Shown here piece after piece: positions 54,513 to 64,000 of a DNA stretch of 64,000 nucleotides (the first letter of the stretch is position 1; every line of letters starts with the position of its first letter). The notes beneath the pieces are model-generated. The model was not told the DNA's origin. It searched no databases and was given only the letters and a program-made list of their open reading frames with translations. This stretch comes from Methanococcoides methylutens (lineage in GTDB: Archaea > Halobacteriota > Methanosarcinia > Methanosarcinales > Methanosarcinaceae). The translations under genes and the position numbers were made by a program. The DNA lies in NCBI RefSeq assembly GCF_000765475.1, contig NZ_JRHO01000014.1, positions 513,687 through 577,686 on the forward strand. Direction: 5' to 3'.

Positions 54513-55750
54513 TCAGTTTCAAGATATCTCTTTGCAGCCACCTTTAAGGCCTCTATACCGGGTAGTGTATCCCCGGCAAGGAAATCGATACATGCACCGC
54601 CACCGGTACTTATGTGAGAGAACTTGTCCTCATAGCCGATATTGCGCACCTCAGCAGTAATATGGCCACCGCCAGCGATCGAATATTCAGCGTTCGCTGC
54701 AGCCTTTATTATCTCAAAGGTCCCGATCTCAAAACCATCGATCTCCGAAACACCTGCAGGACCATTCAGAACAACGGTCTTTGCGTTCTCGATCTCACCG
54801 GAATATGCAACAATCGTCTCAAGACCAATATCGTTTATCGGAAGGTTCGCTGAAGCGACCTCTTCAATACTGACATCGATCCGCTTGCCACCGTCATTCA
54901 ATGCAGCATCGCGAGGCAGACCGATCTTCCCTTCGAACCTGTCAAGGACTTGTTTTGCTTTATCGATCTGTTCCAGGTAACCCTGGGATTCAATGAACTT
55001 CATATTGGGTTCACCAATATCAACACCCGATGCAGCAAGCATGACGTTTGCCACAACACCTGTGACAAGAACCCTGTCAGCACCACCACTGGAGAGAACG
55101 TTCTCTGCAACTTTGATAGAATCATCCGCTTTTGCGCCACCAAGTACGAATATGCATGGGTATTCGTTCCCTTTCAGACTCTTTTCAAGAGCTGTGATCT
55201 CACGCTCCATCAAACGCCCGGCACCACATGGAAGCAATCCGGTAAAGCCAACGATGGACAATTGTGACCTGTGAGATACTGCAAAAGCATCATTGAGGAA
55301 AATATCAAATAGTGGAGCCAATTGTCTTACCATGTGAGTGCCCTGCTGTTCGCTTACAGGTCTTTTCAGGGATTCTTCCGAATAGAAACGCACATTCTCA
55401 AGAAGTATAACATCCCCATTCTCCATTGTAGATATACTTGTCCTTGCATAAGTGCCAAAGATATCATCAATATAGGTCACCTTGCGACCAAGGAGTCTGG
55501 ACATTATCCGTGCATGTGCCTCCATAGTAGAGAAATCGTTCTTCCCGGGCCGGCTCTGGTGGGCAAGAAGTACGACCTTTGCGTTCTCAAGAGCCCTCAG
55601 AGTGGGAATATGGCTATTGATCCTCATGTCATCAAGAATGCCACCCTCCGGATCCATTGGGGAGTTCAGGTCAACCCTCACAAGAATTGTTCTATCCTCA
55701 ATGTCAAAATCGTCGATCGTGAGAAAATCTTTAGCAGTCAAGGTATTCAT
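54509..55750 (-). CDS. pgk: Phosphoglycerate kinase
   Basis: 413 residues from the ATG at 55750 (MNTLTAKDFL), which matches archaeal enzyme length; a longer hydrophobic extension has no family similarity. Substrate motif RVDLNSPM and DDMRINSHIPTL, AHQSRPGKNDF near 65, and the C-terminal nucleotide loop STGGGACIDFLAG near 382. Interconverts 3-phosphoglycerate and 1,3-bisphosphoglycerate in glycolysis/gluconeogenesis. A TATA-like GGTATATAG is about 70 bases upstream. The AMMECR1 gene follows with a 4-base overlap. Confidence 0.97.
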   Translation of the reverse strand: MNTLTAKDFLTIDDFDIEDRTILVRVDLNSPMDPEGGILDDMRINSHIPTLRALENAKVVLLAHQSRPGKNDFSTMEAHARIMSRLLGRKVTYIDDIFGTYARTSISTMENGDVILLENVRFYSEESLKRPVSEQQGTHMVRQLAPLFDIFLNDAFAVSHRSQLSIVGFTGLLPCGAGRLMEREITALEKSLKGNEYPCIFVLGGAKADDSIKVAENVLSSGGADRVLVTGVVANVMLAASGVDIGEPNMKFIESQGYLEQIDKAKQVLDRFEGKIGLPRDAALNDGGKRIDVSIEEVASANLPINDIGLETIVAYSGEIENAKTVVLNGPAGVSEIDGFEIGTFEIIKAAANAEYSIAGGGHITAEVRNIGYEDKFSHISTGGGACIDFLAGDTLPGIEALKVAAKRYLETE

Positions 55751-55868
55751 CACCAGTATCAATATTTGGATTAGTAAGATAATTTTGTTTTTAATCGAAA
55801 TGAATGCGATGCACGACACTATATACCAATTTTATATTTATCTATATCCATCTGAAATGTAGCAGAGA

Positions 55869-56936
55869 TCATAGACCTATAATTGATAACAAGCTATTAA
55901 TGTCCACATTGTTCTCGATAAGCTCGACAATACGATCAAGTTTATGCTCTTTCCTGAACCTTGAGTGTCCGATCAGGCCTTCCATTCTGCCTATAGTTGA
56001 CATGGTGTCACCACGAACAAGCACCACAGGAATTCCTGCTTCATCCGCACTTCCCAGCACCGCACCACTCGGCTGGAGATTGCCGGTAAGTACAAGGCAT
56101 TTCACACGCGCTTCAATGGCAGCCATCTGAATATCTGCCCTGTCACCTCCGGTGATGACAACTGAGCCAGGGTTGCGTCGGAAATACTTGATAGCCGAGT
56201 TAACCTCCATTGCACCTACAAGATAATGCTCCACAAGCTCTTCAAGATGCTCTGAACCAGCAAGGACCTCAGCATGCAGATCCTCCACGATCTCGGAGAT
56301 AGGAACTGAACGAAGTGTTGAGTCCTTTGGTAAAACACCAACGACCTTGATACCCTTACTCTCCAGGAAAGGAACCACCAGTTCGCAAACATACGTCATC
56401 TGGCCCTCATCTACCTCGTTTAGTATAATGCCTGCAAGCATATCAGGATCATTTATCAATTTGATGTCACAGAGAATGCGATCCACAGCATAGACAGAAT
56501 CATAACGCGTCACCAGAAGCATCTTTGTTCCAAGTATAGAACTGACCTGAGGATCAGAAAGACCATACATCGCGCCTCCCCCAATGCCACCCGTACCTTC
56601 AATGAGAACGACATCCTTGTCTTTCGAAACTTCAGCGAATGCATTGCTAAGGGTCCTGTCAAAATGTTTCTCAACACCTGCAAGAGCATCTTCTGCAAGG
56701 TTGTCAGTCAGCAATATAGGAGTGATACGATTGATATCGTCCTTCAGGTCGAAGACCTTTCGCATCTGTTCTGCATCCTCATCAGAGAGGACACCGTTAA
56801 CATCCACCAGCATGTTACCTATCGGTTTCATGTAACCAACAGAATAACCCTTGTTCCGGAGGATGATACCAATTCCCGTACAAAGGGAGCTTTTACCCGA
56901 GTATTTTTCAGAGGAACTTATCAATATAGATGCCAC
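55869..56936 (-). CDS. BioD/phosphotransacetylase-N-like P-loop protein with DRTGG domain
   Basis: 355 residues from a GTG at 56936, preceded by AGGTGG at five bases; a GTG nine bases upstream overlaps that site. The N-terminal dethiobiotin-synthetase-like P-loop is SSSEKYSGKSSLC near 7-19, with EGTGGIGGGAMYGL near 110. A central DRTGG domain (about 215-330: GSVVITGGDRADIQMAA) follows. This family resembles the N-terminal regulatory half of long phosphotransacetylases. It lies 49 bases downstream of the ADP-forming acyl-CoA synthetase gene, which suggests a role in acetyl-CoA/acetate metabolism, not proven. Confidence 0.82.
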   Translation of the reverse strand: MASILISSSEKYSGKSSLCTGIGIILRNKGYSVGYMKPIGNMLVDVNGVLSDEDAEQMRKVFDLKDDINRITPILLTDNLAEDALAGVEKHFDRTLSNAFAEVSKDKDVVLIEGTGGIGGGAMYGLSDPQVSSILGTKMLLVTRYDSVYAVDRILCDIKLINDPDMLAGIILNEVDEGQMTYVCELVVPFLESKGIKVVGVLPKDSTLRSVPISEIVEDLHAEVLAGSEHLEELVEHYLVGAMEVNSAIKYFRRNPGSVVITGGDRADIQMAAIEARVKCLVLTGNLQPSGAVLGSADEAGIPVVLVRGDTMSTIGRMEGLIGHSRFRKEHKLDRIVELIENNVDINSLLSIIGL

Positions 56937-56985
56937 AATAACCACCTTTGTCGTTCAATTATCTCAAATGTCAATGCCAGCATGT

Positions 56986-59076
56986 TCATTCACTCCCGAG
57001 GGTCAGCCTGATGTCCATTGCAACACAGCCCTGGCCTTCAGGTAACACCATCAGCGGGTTGATCTCAAATTCAAGGATCTCCGGGAAATCCATTACAAGC
57101 TGTGATACCTTGCAAAGAGTATCAACTATTGAATTAATATCAGAAGAACTTTCACCACGCACACCCGTCAGGATCGGATAGGTCTTGATCGAAGAGACCA
57201 TCTTTCGGGAGATATCCTTTCCAATAGGAGCAACACTAAAGGATACGTCCTTAAGAACTTCCACATAGGTACCTCCAAGACCGAACATTAGCAGAGGACC
57301 AAACTGTACATCCCTGTTCATGCCAATGATCACTTCTTTTCCACCTGTGACCATCTTCTGAATCTGCACACCCGATATAACGGCGTTTGGCATATATCGC
57401 CTCACATCCGACATCATGGTATGGTATGCTCTTTCAACATCATCCCGATTCTCCAGGCCAATGCGAACACCTCCGACATCGGTCTTGTGGGATATATCAG
57501 CAGAAAGTACTTTCATTACCACAGGATATCCCATCTCCTCACAGGCATCGATCGCCTCCTGCAAGGTCTTCACGTTGGAAGTTCCCACAATGGGAATACC
57601 ATATGCTTTCAGGATATCAAACGATTCCAGTCCAAGTGTATGCCTGTTCTCAGAAAGTGCTTTTTTCAATATGGAAGATACAGCTTCCTTATCTGCATCG
57701 ATCTTTTCAGATTCCAGATGAACGCGTTTTTTTATCACACCATAGTTACACAGCGCTGCCATGCTTGAAACTGCCCTTTCCGGGAAAGCAAAATTCGGGA
57801 TGTGATTCTGATCAAGTATGTCCTCGCCTTCCTCGATCCTGGTGCCACCGACAAAGCTGCATAGGATGGGCTTTTTAGAAGCAACGGCCTTCTCTGCAAC
57901 CACTTCAGCGATGTTCTTAACATCCGTCATTGCCTGTGGTGATGTCAGTACGATTATGCCATCAACATTTGGGTCATCAAGGATCGTTTCAAGTGCATAC
58001 CCATAGATATCCGAAGGTGCATCACCAAGCACATCCACCGGATTGTAGAGATTCGCCGCAGGAGATAGTTTCTCCCGAAGGCGATCTATCGTAGATTCAT
58101 CAAAGGAAGAAAGTGAAAGACCTGCATAATGACAGGCATCGGCTGTCAGTATGCCCAGACCGCCAGCATTGGTAACTATGGCAATGTTCTTACCATCCGG
58201 CACTGGCTGACTGGAAAATGCACGTATGTAGTCGAGCATCTGCTCAACGGAATCCGCCCGCATCACACCGCTCTGCGCAAATGCTGCATTATAGGCCTCA
58301 TCTGAACCCGCCAGCGTACCGGTGTGAGAGGATACTGCTCTTGATCCCACAGCAGTCCTACCGGATTTTACCACAATTATAGGCTTCTTGTGTGATACCT
58401 CGCGGGCGATCTCCATGAACTTTGGCCCGTCCTTCACACCTTCAAGATAAGCTGCTATTACCGATGTGTTATCATCATCAGCCATCTCCAGCAGGAAATC
58501 GTTCTCAGAAAGGTCTGCCTTGTTCCCAAGACTGATGAATTTTGAAAAGCCGACACCTCTGGAATCAGCCCAGTCAAGCGTGGAAGTGCATATCGCACCG
58601 GACTGGGACATCATTGCAATATTGCCTTTCTTTGCCATGGATGCAGCAAAGGAAGCATTCAGACCGGAACCTGTGTCAATGATACCAAGACAGTTGGGAC
58701 CGACCATTCGCATGCCATGTTCCCTGACAATATCAGCACATCTTCGTTCCAGTTTCGCTCCTTCGATACCCGACTCCTTGAAGCCTGCGGAGATCACGAC
58801 AACATTACTTACACCTGCAAGACCACATTTTTCCAGTGCATCAGGAACCATTGCTGCAGGCAAAACAACTACTGCAAGCTCTGCTGCATAGGGGGCATCC
58901 AGAATTGTCGGATAGCAGCGCAGGCCAAGGATCTCATCAGCCTTCGGATTTATAGGAATTATCTCGCCGTTATAGCTCTCGATAAGATTATCAAGTACCG
59001 CCCGCCCCACTTTGCCCTTAGTACGGGAGGCACCAATTACCGCCACAGAAGTTGGTTCAAATAATTTTTCAAGCAT
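56986..59076 (-). CDS. Acetate-CoA ligase (ADP-forming), fused alpha and beta subunits
   Basis: 696 residues. CoA-binding Rossmann domain at the N-terminus (TSVAVIGASRTKGKVGR), succinyl-CoA-ligase-like domains with the phosphohistidine stretch SSHTGTLAGSDEAYNAAF near 252-269, and a C-terminal ATP-grasp domain (about 465-690: GIPIVGTSNVKTLQEAI; VVMKVLSADISHKTDVGGV). Converts acyl-CoA, ADP and phosphate to acid, CoA and ATP, an energy-conserving step. Some archaea split these subunits; here they are one chain. AGGT lies before the ATG. The acyl range is not predictable. Confidence 0.93.
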   Translation of the reverse strand: MLEKLFEPTSVAVIGASRTKGKVGRAVLDNLIESYNGEIIPINPKADEILGLRCYPTILDAPYAAELAVVVLPAAMVPDALEKCGLAGVSNVVVISAGFKESGIEGAKLERRCADIVREHGMRMVGPNCLGIIDTGSGLNASFAASMAKKGNIAMMSQSGAICTSTLDWADSRGVGFSKFISLGNKADLSENDFLLEMADDDNTSVIAAYLEGVKDGPKFMEIAREVSHKKPIIVVKSGRTAVGSRAVSSHTGTLAGSDEAYNAAFAQSGVMRADSVEQMLDYIRAFSSQPVPDGKNIAIVTNAGGLGILTADACHYAGLSLSSFDESTIDRLREKLSPAANLYNPVDVLGDAPSDIYGYALETILDDPNVDGIIVLTSPQAMTDVKNIAEVVAEKAVASKKPILCSFVGGTRIEEGEDILDQNHIPNFAFPERAVSSMAALCNYGVIKKRVHLESEKIDADKEAVSSILKKALSENRHTLGLESFDILKAYGIPIVGTSNVKTLQEAIDACEEMGYPVVMKVLSADISHKTDVGGVRIGLENRDDVERAYHTMMSDVRRYMPNAVISGVQIQKMVTGGKEVIIGMNRDVQFGPLLMFGLGGTYVEVLKDVSFSVAPIGKDISRKMVSSIKTYPILTGVRGESSSDINSIVDTLCKVSQLVMDFPEILEFEINPLMVLPEGQGCVAMDIRLTLGSE

Positions 59077-59180
59077 TGTTATACCTGTAATTTTCTAACT
59101 AATATTGACGATAAAGGTAGATAATGGTTTTTATTAGATCTTGCTTAAAATATTATGGACGGATGATAAGACATTCAGCA

Positions 59181-59200
59181 AAGAAGAAGAAGAAGAAGAA
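59181..59200. repeat. Short AAG tract
   Basis: Six and two-thirds copies of AAG in the leader region between the acyl-CoA synthetase gene and the flavoprotein gene; possible slippage site. Confidence 0.7.
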
Positions 59201-59301
59201 CTTCTATAAAAACTGTTAATCAAAAGGTTTAAGGAGTTACAGCCCGGAAACGATACCAAAATGCTAGTAATAAAGCACTAAATATGCATATCGGTGATTA
59301 T

Positions 59302-59865
59302 ATGAAGATACTAGGAATATCCGGAAGCCCTACAAAAGAAGGCAACAATGAGAAGATCATAAACGTGGTTCTTGAGATCGCAGGAACAAAAGGTTTTGAA
59401 ACAGAAAGCATACTGCTCTCCGAAAATAAGGTCAACCCATGTATCGCATGCGGGACCTGTGCACGCGGAGAGAAATGTCCTATCAATGATGACATGCAGA
59501 ACATATACGCCAAGCTCGCAGAAGCAGATGCTATCGTGTTCTCATCCCCGGTCTACTTTGGTGGAATGACAGCACAACTCAAAGCACTGTTCGACAGGAG
59601 TGTCCTTCTCAGAAGACAGGGATTCCAGCTCAAAGGCAAGTTCGGTGCAGTCATGGCAGTAGGAGGATCACGTAATGGCGGACAGGAAAAGACTATACAG
59701 GGCATCCATGACTGCATGCTTGTCCACGGCATGATGCCTGTGGGAGACGGTGCACACTTTGGAGGCATTGCGCAGAAACCAGTAGACGATGATGAGATCG
59801 GAATGAAAACGGTCATTGATACCATCGAGAACCTTTGCGAGACACTGGGAAGACTGGAAGCCTGA
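59302..59865 (+). CDS. Iron-sulfur flavoprotein (Isf type)
   Basis: 187 residues from the ATG at 59302 (MKILGISGSPTKEG), with GGTGAT three bases before it; the upstream in-frame ATG lacks a site. Flavodoxin-like FMN fold, with the compact cluster motif CIACGTCARGEKC (CX2CX2CX5C) near 47-59 that is the hallmark of Methanosarcina Isf. Isf accepts electrons from ferredoxin and can reduce oxygen or peroxide. SSPVYFGGMTAQLKALFDR is the FMN-binding region. Single gene with a hairpin terminator. Confidence 0.93.
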   Translation: MKILGISGSPTKEGNNEKIINVVLEIAGTKGFETESILLSENKVNPCIACGTCARGEKCPINDDMQNIYAKLAEADAIVFSSPVYFGGMTAQLKALFDRSVLLRRQGFQLKGKFGAVMAVGGSRNGGQEKTIQGIHDCMLVHGMMPVGDGAHFGGIAQKPVDDDEIGMKTVIDTIENLCETLGRLEA

Positions 59866-59898
59866 ACAGGCGTTGTCCACATATATTAATTGTACAAA

Positions 59899-59924
59899 AG
59901 AGCAGGGATTCCTGTTCTTTTTAA
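59899..59924 (+). terminator. Terminator of the Isf gene
   Basis: AGAGCAGG and CCTGTTCT (one G-T pair) flank a 4-base loop, followed by TTTTTAATT. Confidence 0.65.
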
Positions 59925-59978
59925 TTCATTCTTGATGGCTCTTCCAAAGAACCATTTAGTGTTTCTAAGAGGCGCTTC

Positions 59979-61718
59979 TTGAACAACAGGTTCTCAAAAT
60001 CGAACATAAGGGATGCACTATTCAAAAGACTGCATTCTGAACCAGGAATATCAAATAATCTGGCAGTACTGATAGGTATCTTCACAGGCCTTACTATCGT
60101 TGCATATGATCTTTGCCTGAAATATGTAGAAGGGGTGTTCTGGAATGGAGGAATTTCAGGCCAATATTATGTGATATTTATCCCTGCAATCGGAGGATTG
60201 TTCGTAGGGCTTGTTACCCACCTATACAAAGATCTGAAACGATGCAATGTAGCTGAAGTTATCGAAGGTACTGCATTACACGGAGGAAGGATCCGGATAC
60301 GTGAAGCTTTCCGGGAAGTCCTTTTGTCCATTGTATCGATCGCAACAGGCGGTTCCGTAGGAAAGGAAGCACCAGGGATCCTTGCCGGAGCAGGTATTGG
60401 AACCATTTTTGCAAAAGCGATCAATGCACCTGACAACCGTTACAGGATATTTCTTGGCTGTGGTGCTTCCGGAGGCATAGCTGCGGCATTCAACGCCCCT
60501 CTTGCAGGAGTTGTCTTTGTAGTAGAAGTTATATTTGGAGAACTTGAAACAAGGACGTTCATACCCATCGTACTTTCCTCGGTATTTGCGACACTTGTTG
60601 CAAACCTCATTTTCGAAGTACACCCAATCGAAGTTTCCTATTACGGGCTTGTAGACCCCATCAGGGAATCCGGCCTGTATCTTGTACTGGGAATCCTTTG
60701 TGGCATCACATCTGTAATACTGATACGAACCCTCTACATAACCCATGATACCTTCCGGAAAATCCCGGTACACCCTGCATTCAAACCTGCTATTGGCGGA
60801 CTTTTTGTGGGCATCATTGGATATTCCTACCCGCAGGTTAGAGGCATAGGATATGATGTGATCACAGAAGTTCTGGCTAACAACTTCACCCTTCAGTTGC
60901 TGTTGATACTTCTTGTCCTTAAGATCCTTGCATTTTCGTTCACCATAGGATCAGGAAATGCAGGAGGTTCCATAGTCCCTTCAATGTTCGTAGGTGCCAT
61001 GCTGGGTGGTGCATACGGAACCATCGTGCATGAACTATTTCCCGCAAGTACAGCCGTATCCGGAGCCTATGCACTGGTCGGAATGGCAGCAACCCTTGCC
61101 GGTACCGCCAGAGCTCCCCTTACATCCATGCTTATCCTCTTTGAGCTCACAAAGGACTATAATCTGATTCTTCCGCTGATGTTTGCCTGCGTTGTTAGTA
61201 ATACGATCGCAAACGGACTTCATGAGGAATCCATATTCACAGAAGTACTCAAAAGACGTGGGTTCACAATCCGCCGGGGAAAGGAGATCAACGTAATGGA
61301 ATCCATGCTTGTAAGAGGCAACATGAGAAACGATGTCCATACGATCTCAATGAACGATACTGCAAAGGACCTTCTTGACCTTATGCAGTCAAGCCGTCAT
61401 GCAGGATTCCCGGTTCTTGATGATGATAAAAAGCTACGCGGCATTGTGACCCTGGAAGATATGCGTGAAAAAGTGAATTACGGAGAACTTGACACGAAGA
61501 TCAGTGACATTGCAACCCTTGATCCTGTGGTAGCATATCCTGACGAATCCCTGGATATTGTACTCAAAAGACTTGCAATGAAGGACATTGGAAGACTGCC
61601 GGTGGTTTCCAGAACTGATGAAACTGAACTGCTTGGAATAATCACAAGAAGTGATGTTGTCAAATCCTATAACAAGGAAATAGTCAAGAACGTTCACGAG
61701 AAAGATGTTATAAAATAA
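59979..61718 (+). CDS. ClC-type chloride channel/transporter with CBS pair
   Basis: 579 residues from a TTG; AGAGG lies six bases upstream and no in-frame ATG occurs before the conserved domain. The first 420 residues are a ClC membrane domain: GGSVGKEAPGILAGAG (selectivity filter with the gating Glu; the usual GKEGP is GKEAP here), GASGGIAAAFNAPLAG, and GSGNAGGSIVPSMFVGAMLGG. Residues about 440-575 are two CBS domains that may bind ATP. It moves chloride, probably in exchange for protons as the gating Glu is kept. The gene ends just before the (AATC)16 tract. Confidence 0.92.
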   Translation: MNNRFSKSNIRDALFKRLHSEPGISNNLAVLIGIFTGLTIVAYDLCLKYVEGVFWNGGISGQYYVIFIPAIGGLFVGLVTHLYKDLKRCNVAEVIEGTALHGGRIRIREAFREVLLSIVSIATGGSVGKEAPGILAGAGIGTIFAKAINAPDNRYRIFLGCGASGGIAAAFNAPLAGVVFVVEVIFGELETRTFIPIVLSSVFATLVANLIFEVHPIEVSYYGLVDPIRESGLYLVLGILCGITSVILIRTLYITHDTFRKIPVHPAFKPAIGGLFVGIIGYSYPQVRGIGYDVITEVLANNFTLQLLLILLVLKILAFSFTIGSGNAGGSIVPSMFVGAMLGGAYGTIVHELFPASTAVSGAYALVGMAATLAGTARAPLTSMLILFELTKDYNLILPLMFACVVSNTIANGLHEESIFTEVLKRRGFTIRRGKEINVMESMLVRGNMRNDVHTISMNDTAKDLLDLMQSSRHAGFPVLDDDKKLRGIVTLEDMREKVNYGELDTKISDIATLDPVVAYPDESLDIVLKRLAMKDIGRLPVVSRTDETELLGIITRSDVVKSYNKEIVKNVHEKDVIK

Positions 61719-61766
61719 AGGAACATCGACCAATTGGTCGAAAAATAATTCAACGACGAATAAACG

Positions 61767-63113
<1,347 letters not shown>

Positions 63114-63124
63114 TTTTAAAAAAA

Positions 63125-64000
63125 TTACAGACGCAACGGAGTATCCTCTTTGTCCCCGATATAGATAGAATCGGTGAACTTTACAACACCGGAACTTCCC
63201 ATGGAAATACTGTTCACTCTTGCATCACCGCCACCAAAGAGGTTGACCTGATGCAGGAACTGACCTGGAGTGATACCTGATGCTGCAAAGATAACATCCT
63301 TGCCAGGCACAAGTTTGTCTGTGTCAAGTATATCATTTATGTTCTCTTCGGTAATACCCATGGTCTTGAGCCTTGGCATTTTCTCTGCCTTTTCCTTTTC
63401 GATCTCTTCATCAGACATTCCATTAGCAACTGATGGAAGGACAAGCCTTGCAAGGACCTTGCCGCCGAGTATCTTTATAGCAGAGGCCGTAAGGACTGCC
63501 TCACCTGAACCGCCTGAACCCATGACAACATGCACACCTGAACCCCTGATAGCCGTTGAAACACCAGGCATCAGGTCACCGTCAGTAACAAGGCTCACAC
63601 GTGCACCGGTTGCACGGATCTCCTTGATCTTGCTCTCGTGGCGTTCCCTGTCAAGGATGACTACGACCAATTCCTCGATGTCCCTGTTAAGTGCCTTTGC
63701 AACGATCTCTAGATTCTGCTTAACAGGAGCATCAAGATCGATCTTCTCATCAGGGTGTTCCTTCTCGTACTTTACGACCTGAGAACCTACCACGATCTTG
63801 TCCATATAGACATCCGGACCGTGGAACAATCCACCTGGTTCTGCCATTGTCATGACCGAGATAGAACCGGGAGTTCCGTCAGCAGTAAGGTTCGTTCCCT
63901 CAAGAGGGTCCACTGCAATATCCACTGCAATGTCACCTTCACCGGTACCGACTTCCTCACCTATGTACAGCATAGGAGCCTCATCGCGCTCACCCTCACC
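63125..64000 (-). CDS. glpX: Fructose-1,6-bisphosphatase, class II (GlpX) (5' end cut off)
   Basis: The frame remains open to the right edge (upstream codons read GEGERDEAP before MLYIGEEVG), so the N-terminus is outside the window; 291 residues are visible. Typical GlpX features: RDEAPMLYIGEEVG, the metal-site DPLEGTNL, GDLMPGVSTAI, GSGGSGEAVLTASAI and FAASGITPGQFL. Dephosphorylates fructose 1,6-bisphosphate in gluconeogenesis. It is followed by e-MtaB at 11 bases, an unrelated function. Confidence 0.93.
   Translation of the reverse strand, partial: GEGERDEAPMLYIGEEVGTGEGDIAVDIAVDPLEGTNLTADGTPGSISVMTMAEPGGLFHGPDVYMDKIVVGSQVVKYEKEHPDEKIDLDAPVKQNLEIVAKALNRDIEELVVVILDRERHESKIKEIRATGARVSLVTDGDLMPGVSTAIRGSGVHVVMGSGGSGEAVLTASAIKILGGKVLARLVLPSVANGMSDEEIEKEKAEKMPRLKTMGITEENINDILDTDKLVPGKDVIFAASGITPGQFLHQVNLFGGGDARVNSISMGSSGVVKFTDSIYIGDKEDTPLRL

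Overview
The window looks like chromosome of a methylotrophic/acetotrophic methanogen of the Methanosarcinales (Methanococcoides/Methanolobus-like; the genus is inference). Supporting signs are archaeal-type S-adenosylmethionine synthetase, two ADP-dependent sugar kinases, a fused ADP-forming acyl-CoA synthetase, an iron-sulfur flavoprotein, archaeal type IV pilins, PGF-CTERM surface proteins, BRE/TATA promoters with GGTGAT-type ribosome binding sites, and an intron-containing tRNA-Tyr with a C1-G72 pair. No rRNA, CRISPR array or intact insertion sequence was seen.

Layout. 1-13.9 kb is housekeeping: a truncated PP-loop/PAPS-reductase-like gene, an NfnAB/SudAB-like flavoprotein pair, tRNA-Tyr and tRNA-Asp, mat, hisG-hisA-hisB, then a reverse-strand run of DNA-metabolism genes (radical SAM protein, its TIGR03915-type partner, a MutS-like ATPase), an ArsR-type regulator with an unusual C-terminal domain, and a TIM-barrel protein. 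14.1-20.5 kb is a six-gene reverse-strand operon for a type IV pilus: two pilins, a secretion ATPase, a TadC-like membrane protein and two pilin-like proteins.

20.8-44.8 kb is an accessory cell-surface island and the most interesting part. Six large secreted PQQ-type beta-propeller proteins lie on the + strand. Five end in an almost invariant 62-residue dockerin-like module encoded by a 189-bp near-identical 3' end. Three proteins carry a cohesin-like beta-sandwich domain. One of these is a short protein with a cohesin-like domain, an acidic linker and a PGF-CTERM anchor; another carries both a cohesin-like domain and a canonical dockerin-type Ca-binding pair. My reading (inference) is a non-cellulolytic, cellulosome-like surface complex in which a membrane-anchored scaffold displays propeller proteins. 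Inside the island are a BtuFCD-type corrinoid/chelate ABC transporter whose binding protein has its own PGF-CTERM, and two paralogous PGF-CTERM proteins, one with three DUF4430/transcobalamin-like repeats.

44.9-64 kb returns to metabolism: tandem ADP-dependent sugar kinases, argC-CBS-argJ, a DUF1616/CPBP-protease membrane pair, nucleoside deoxyribosyltransferase, pgk-AMMECR1, a BioD/DRTGG protein, ADP-forming acyl-CoA synthetase, Isf-type flavoprotein, a ClC chloride channel, the tRNA methylthiotransferase e-MtaB and a class II fructose-1,6-bisphosphatase cut by the window end. An exact (AATC)16 tract contains the e-MtaB stop codon.
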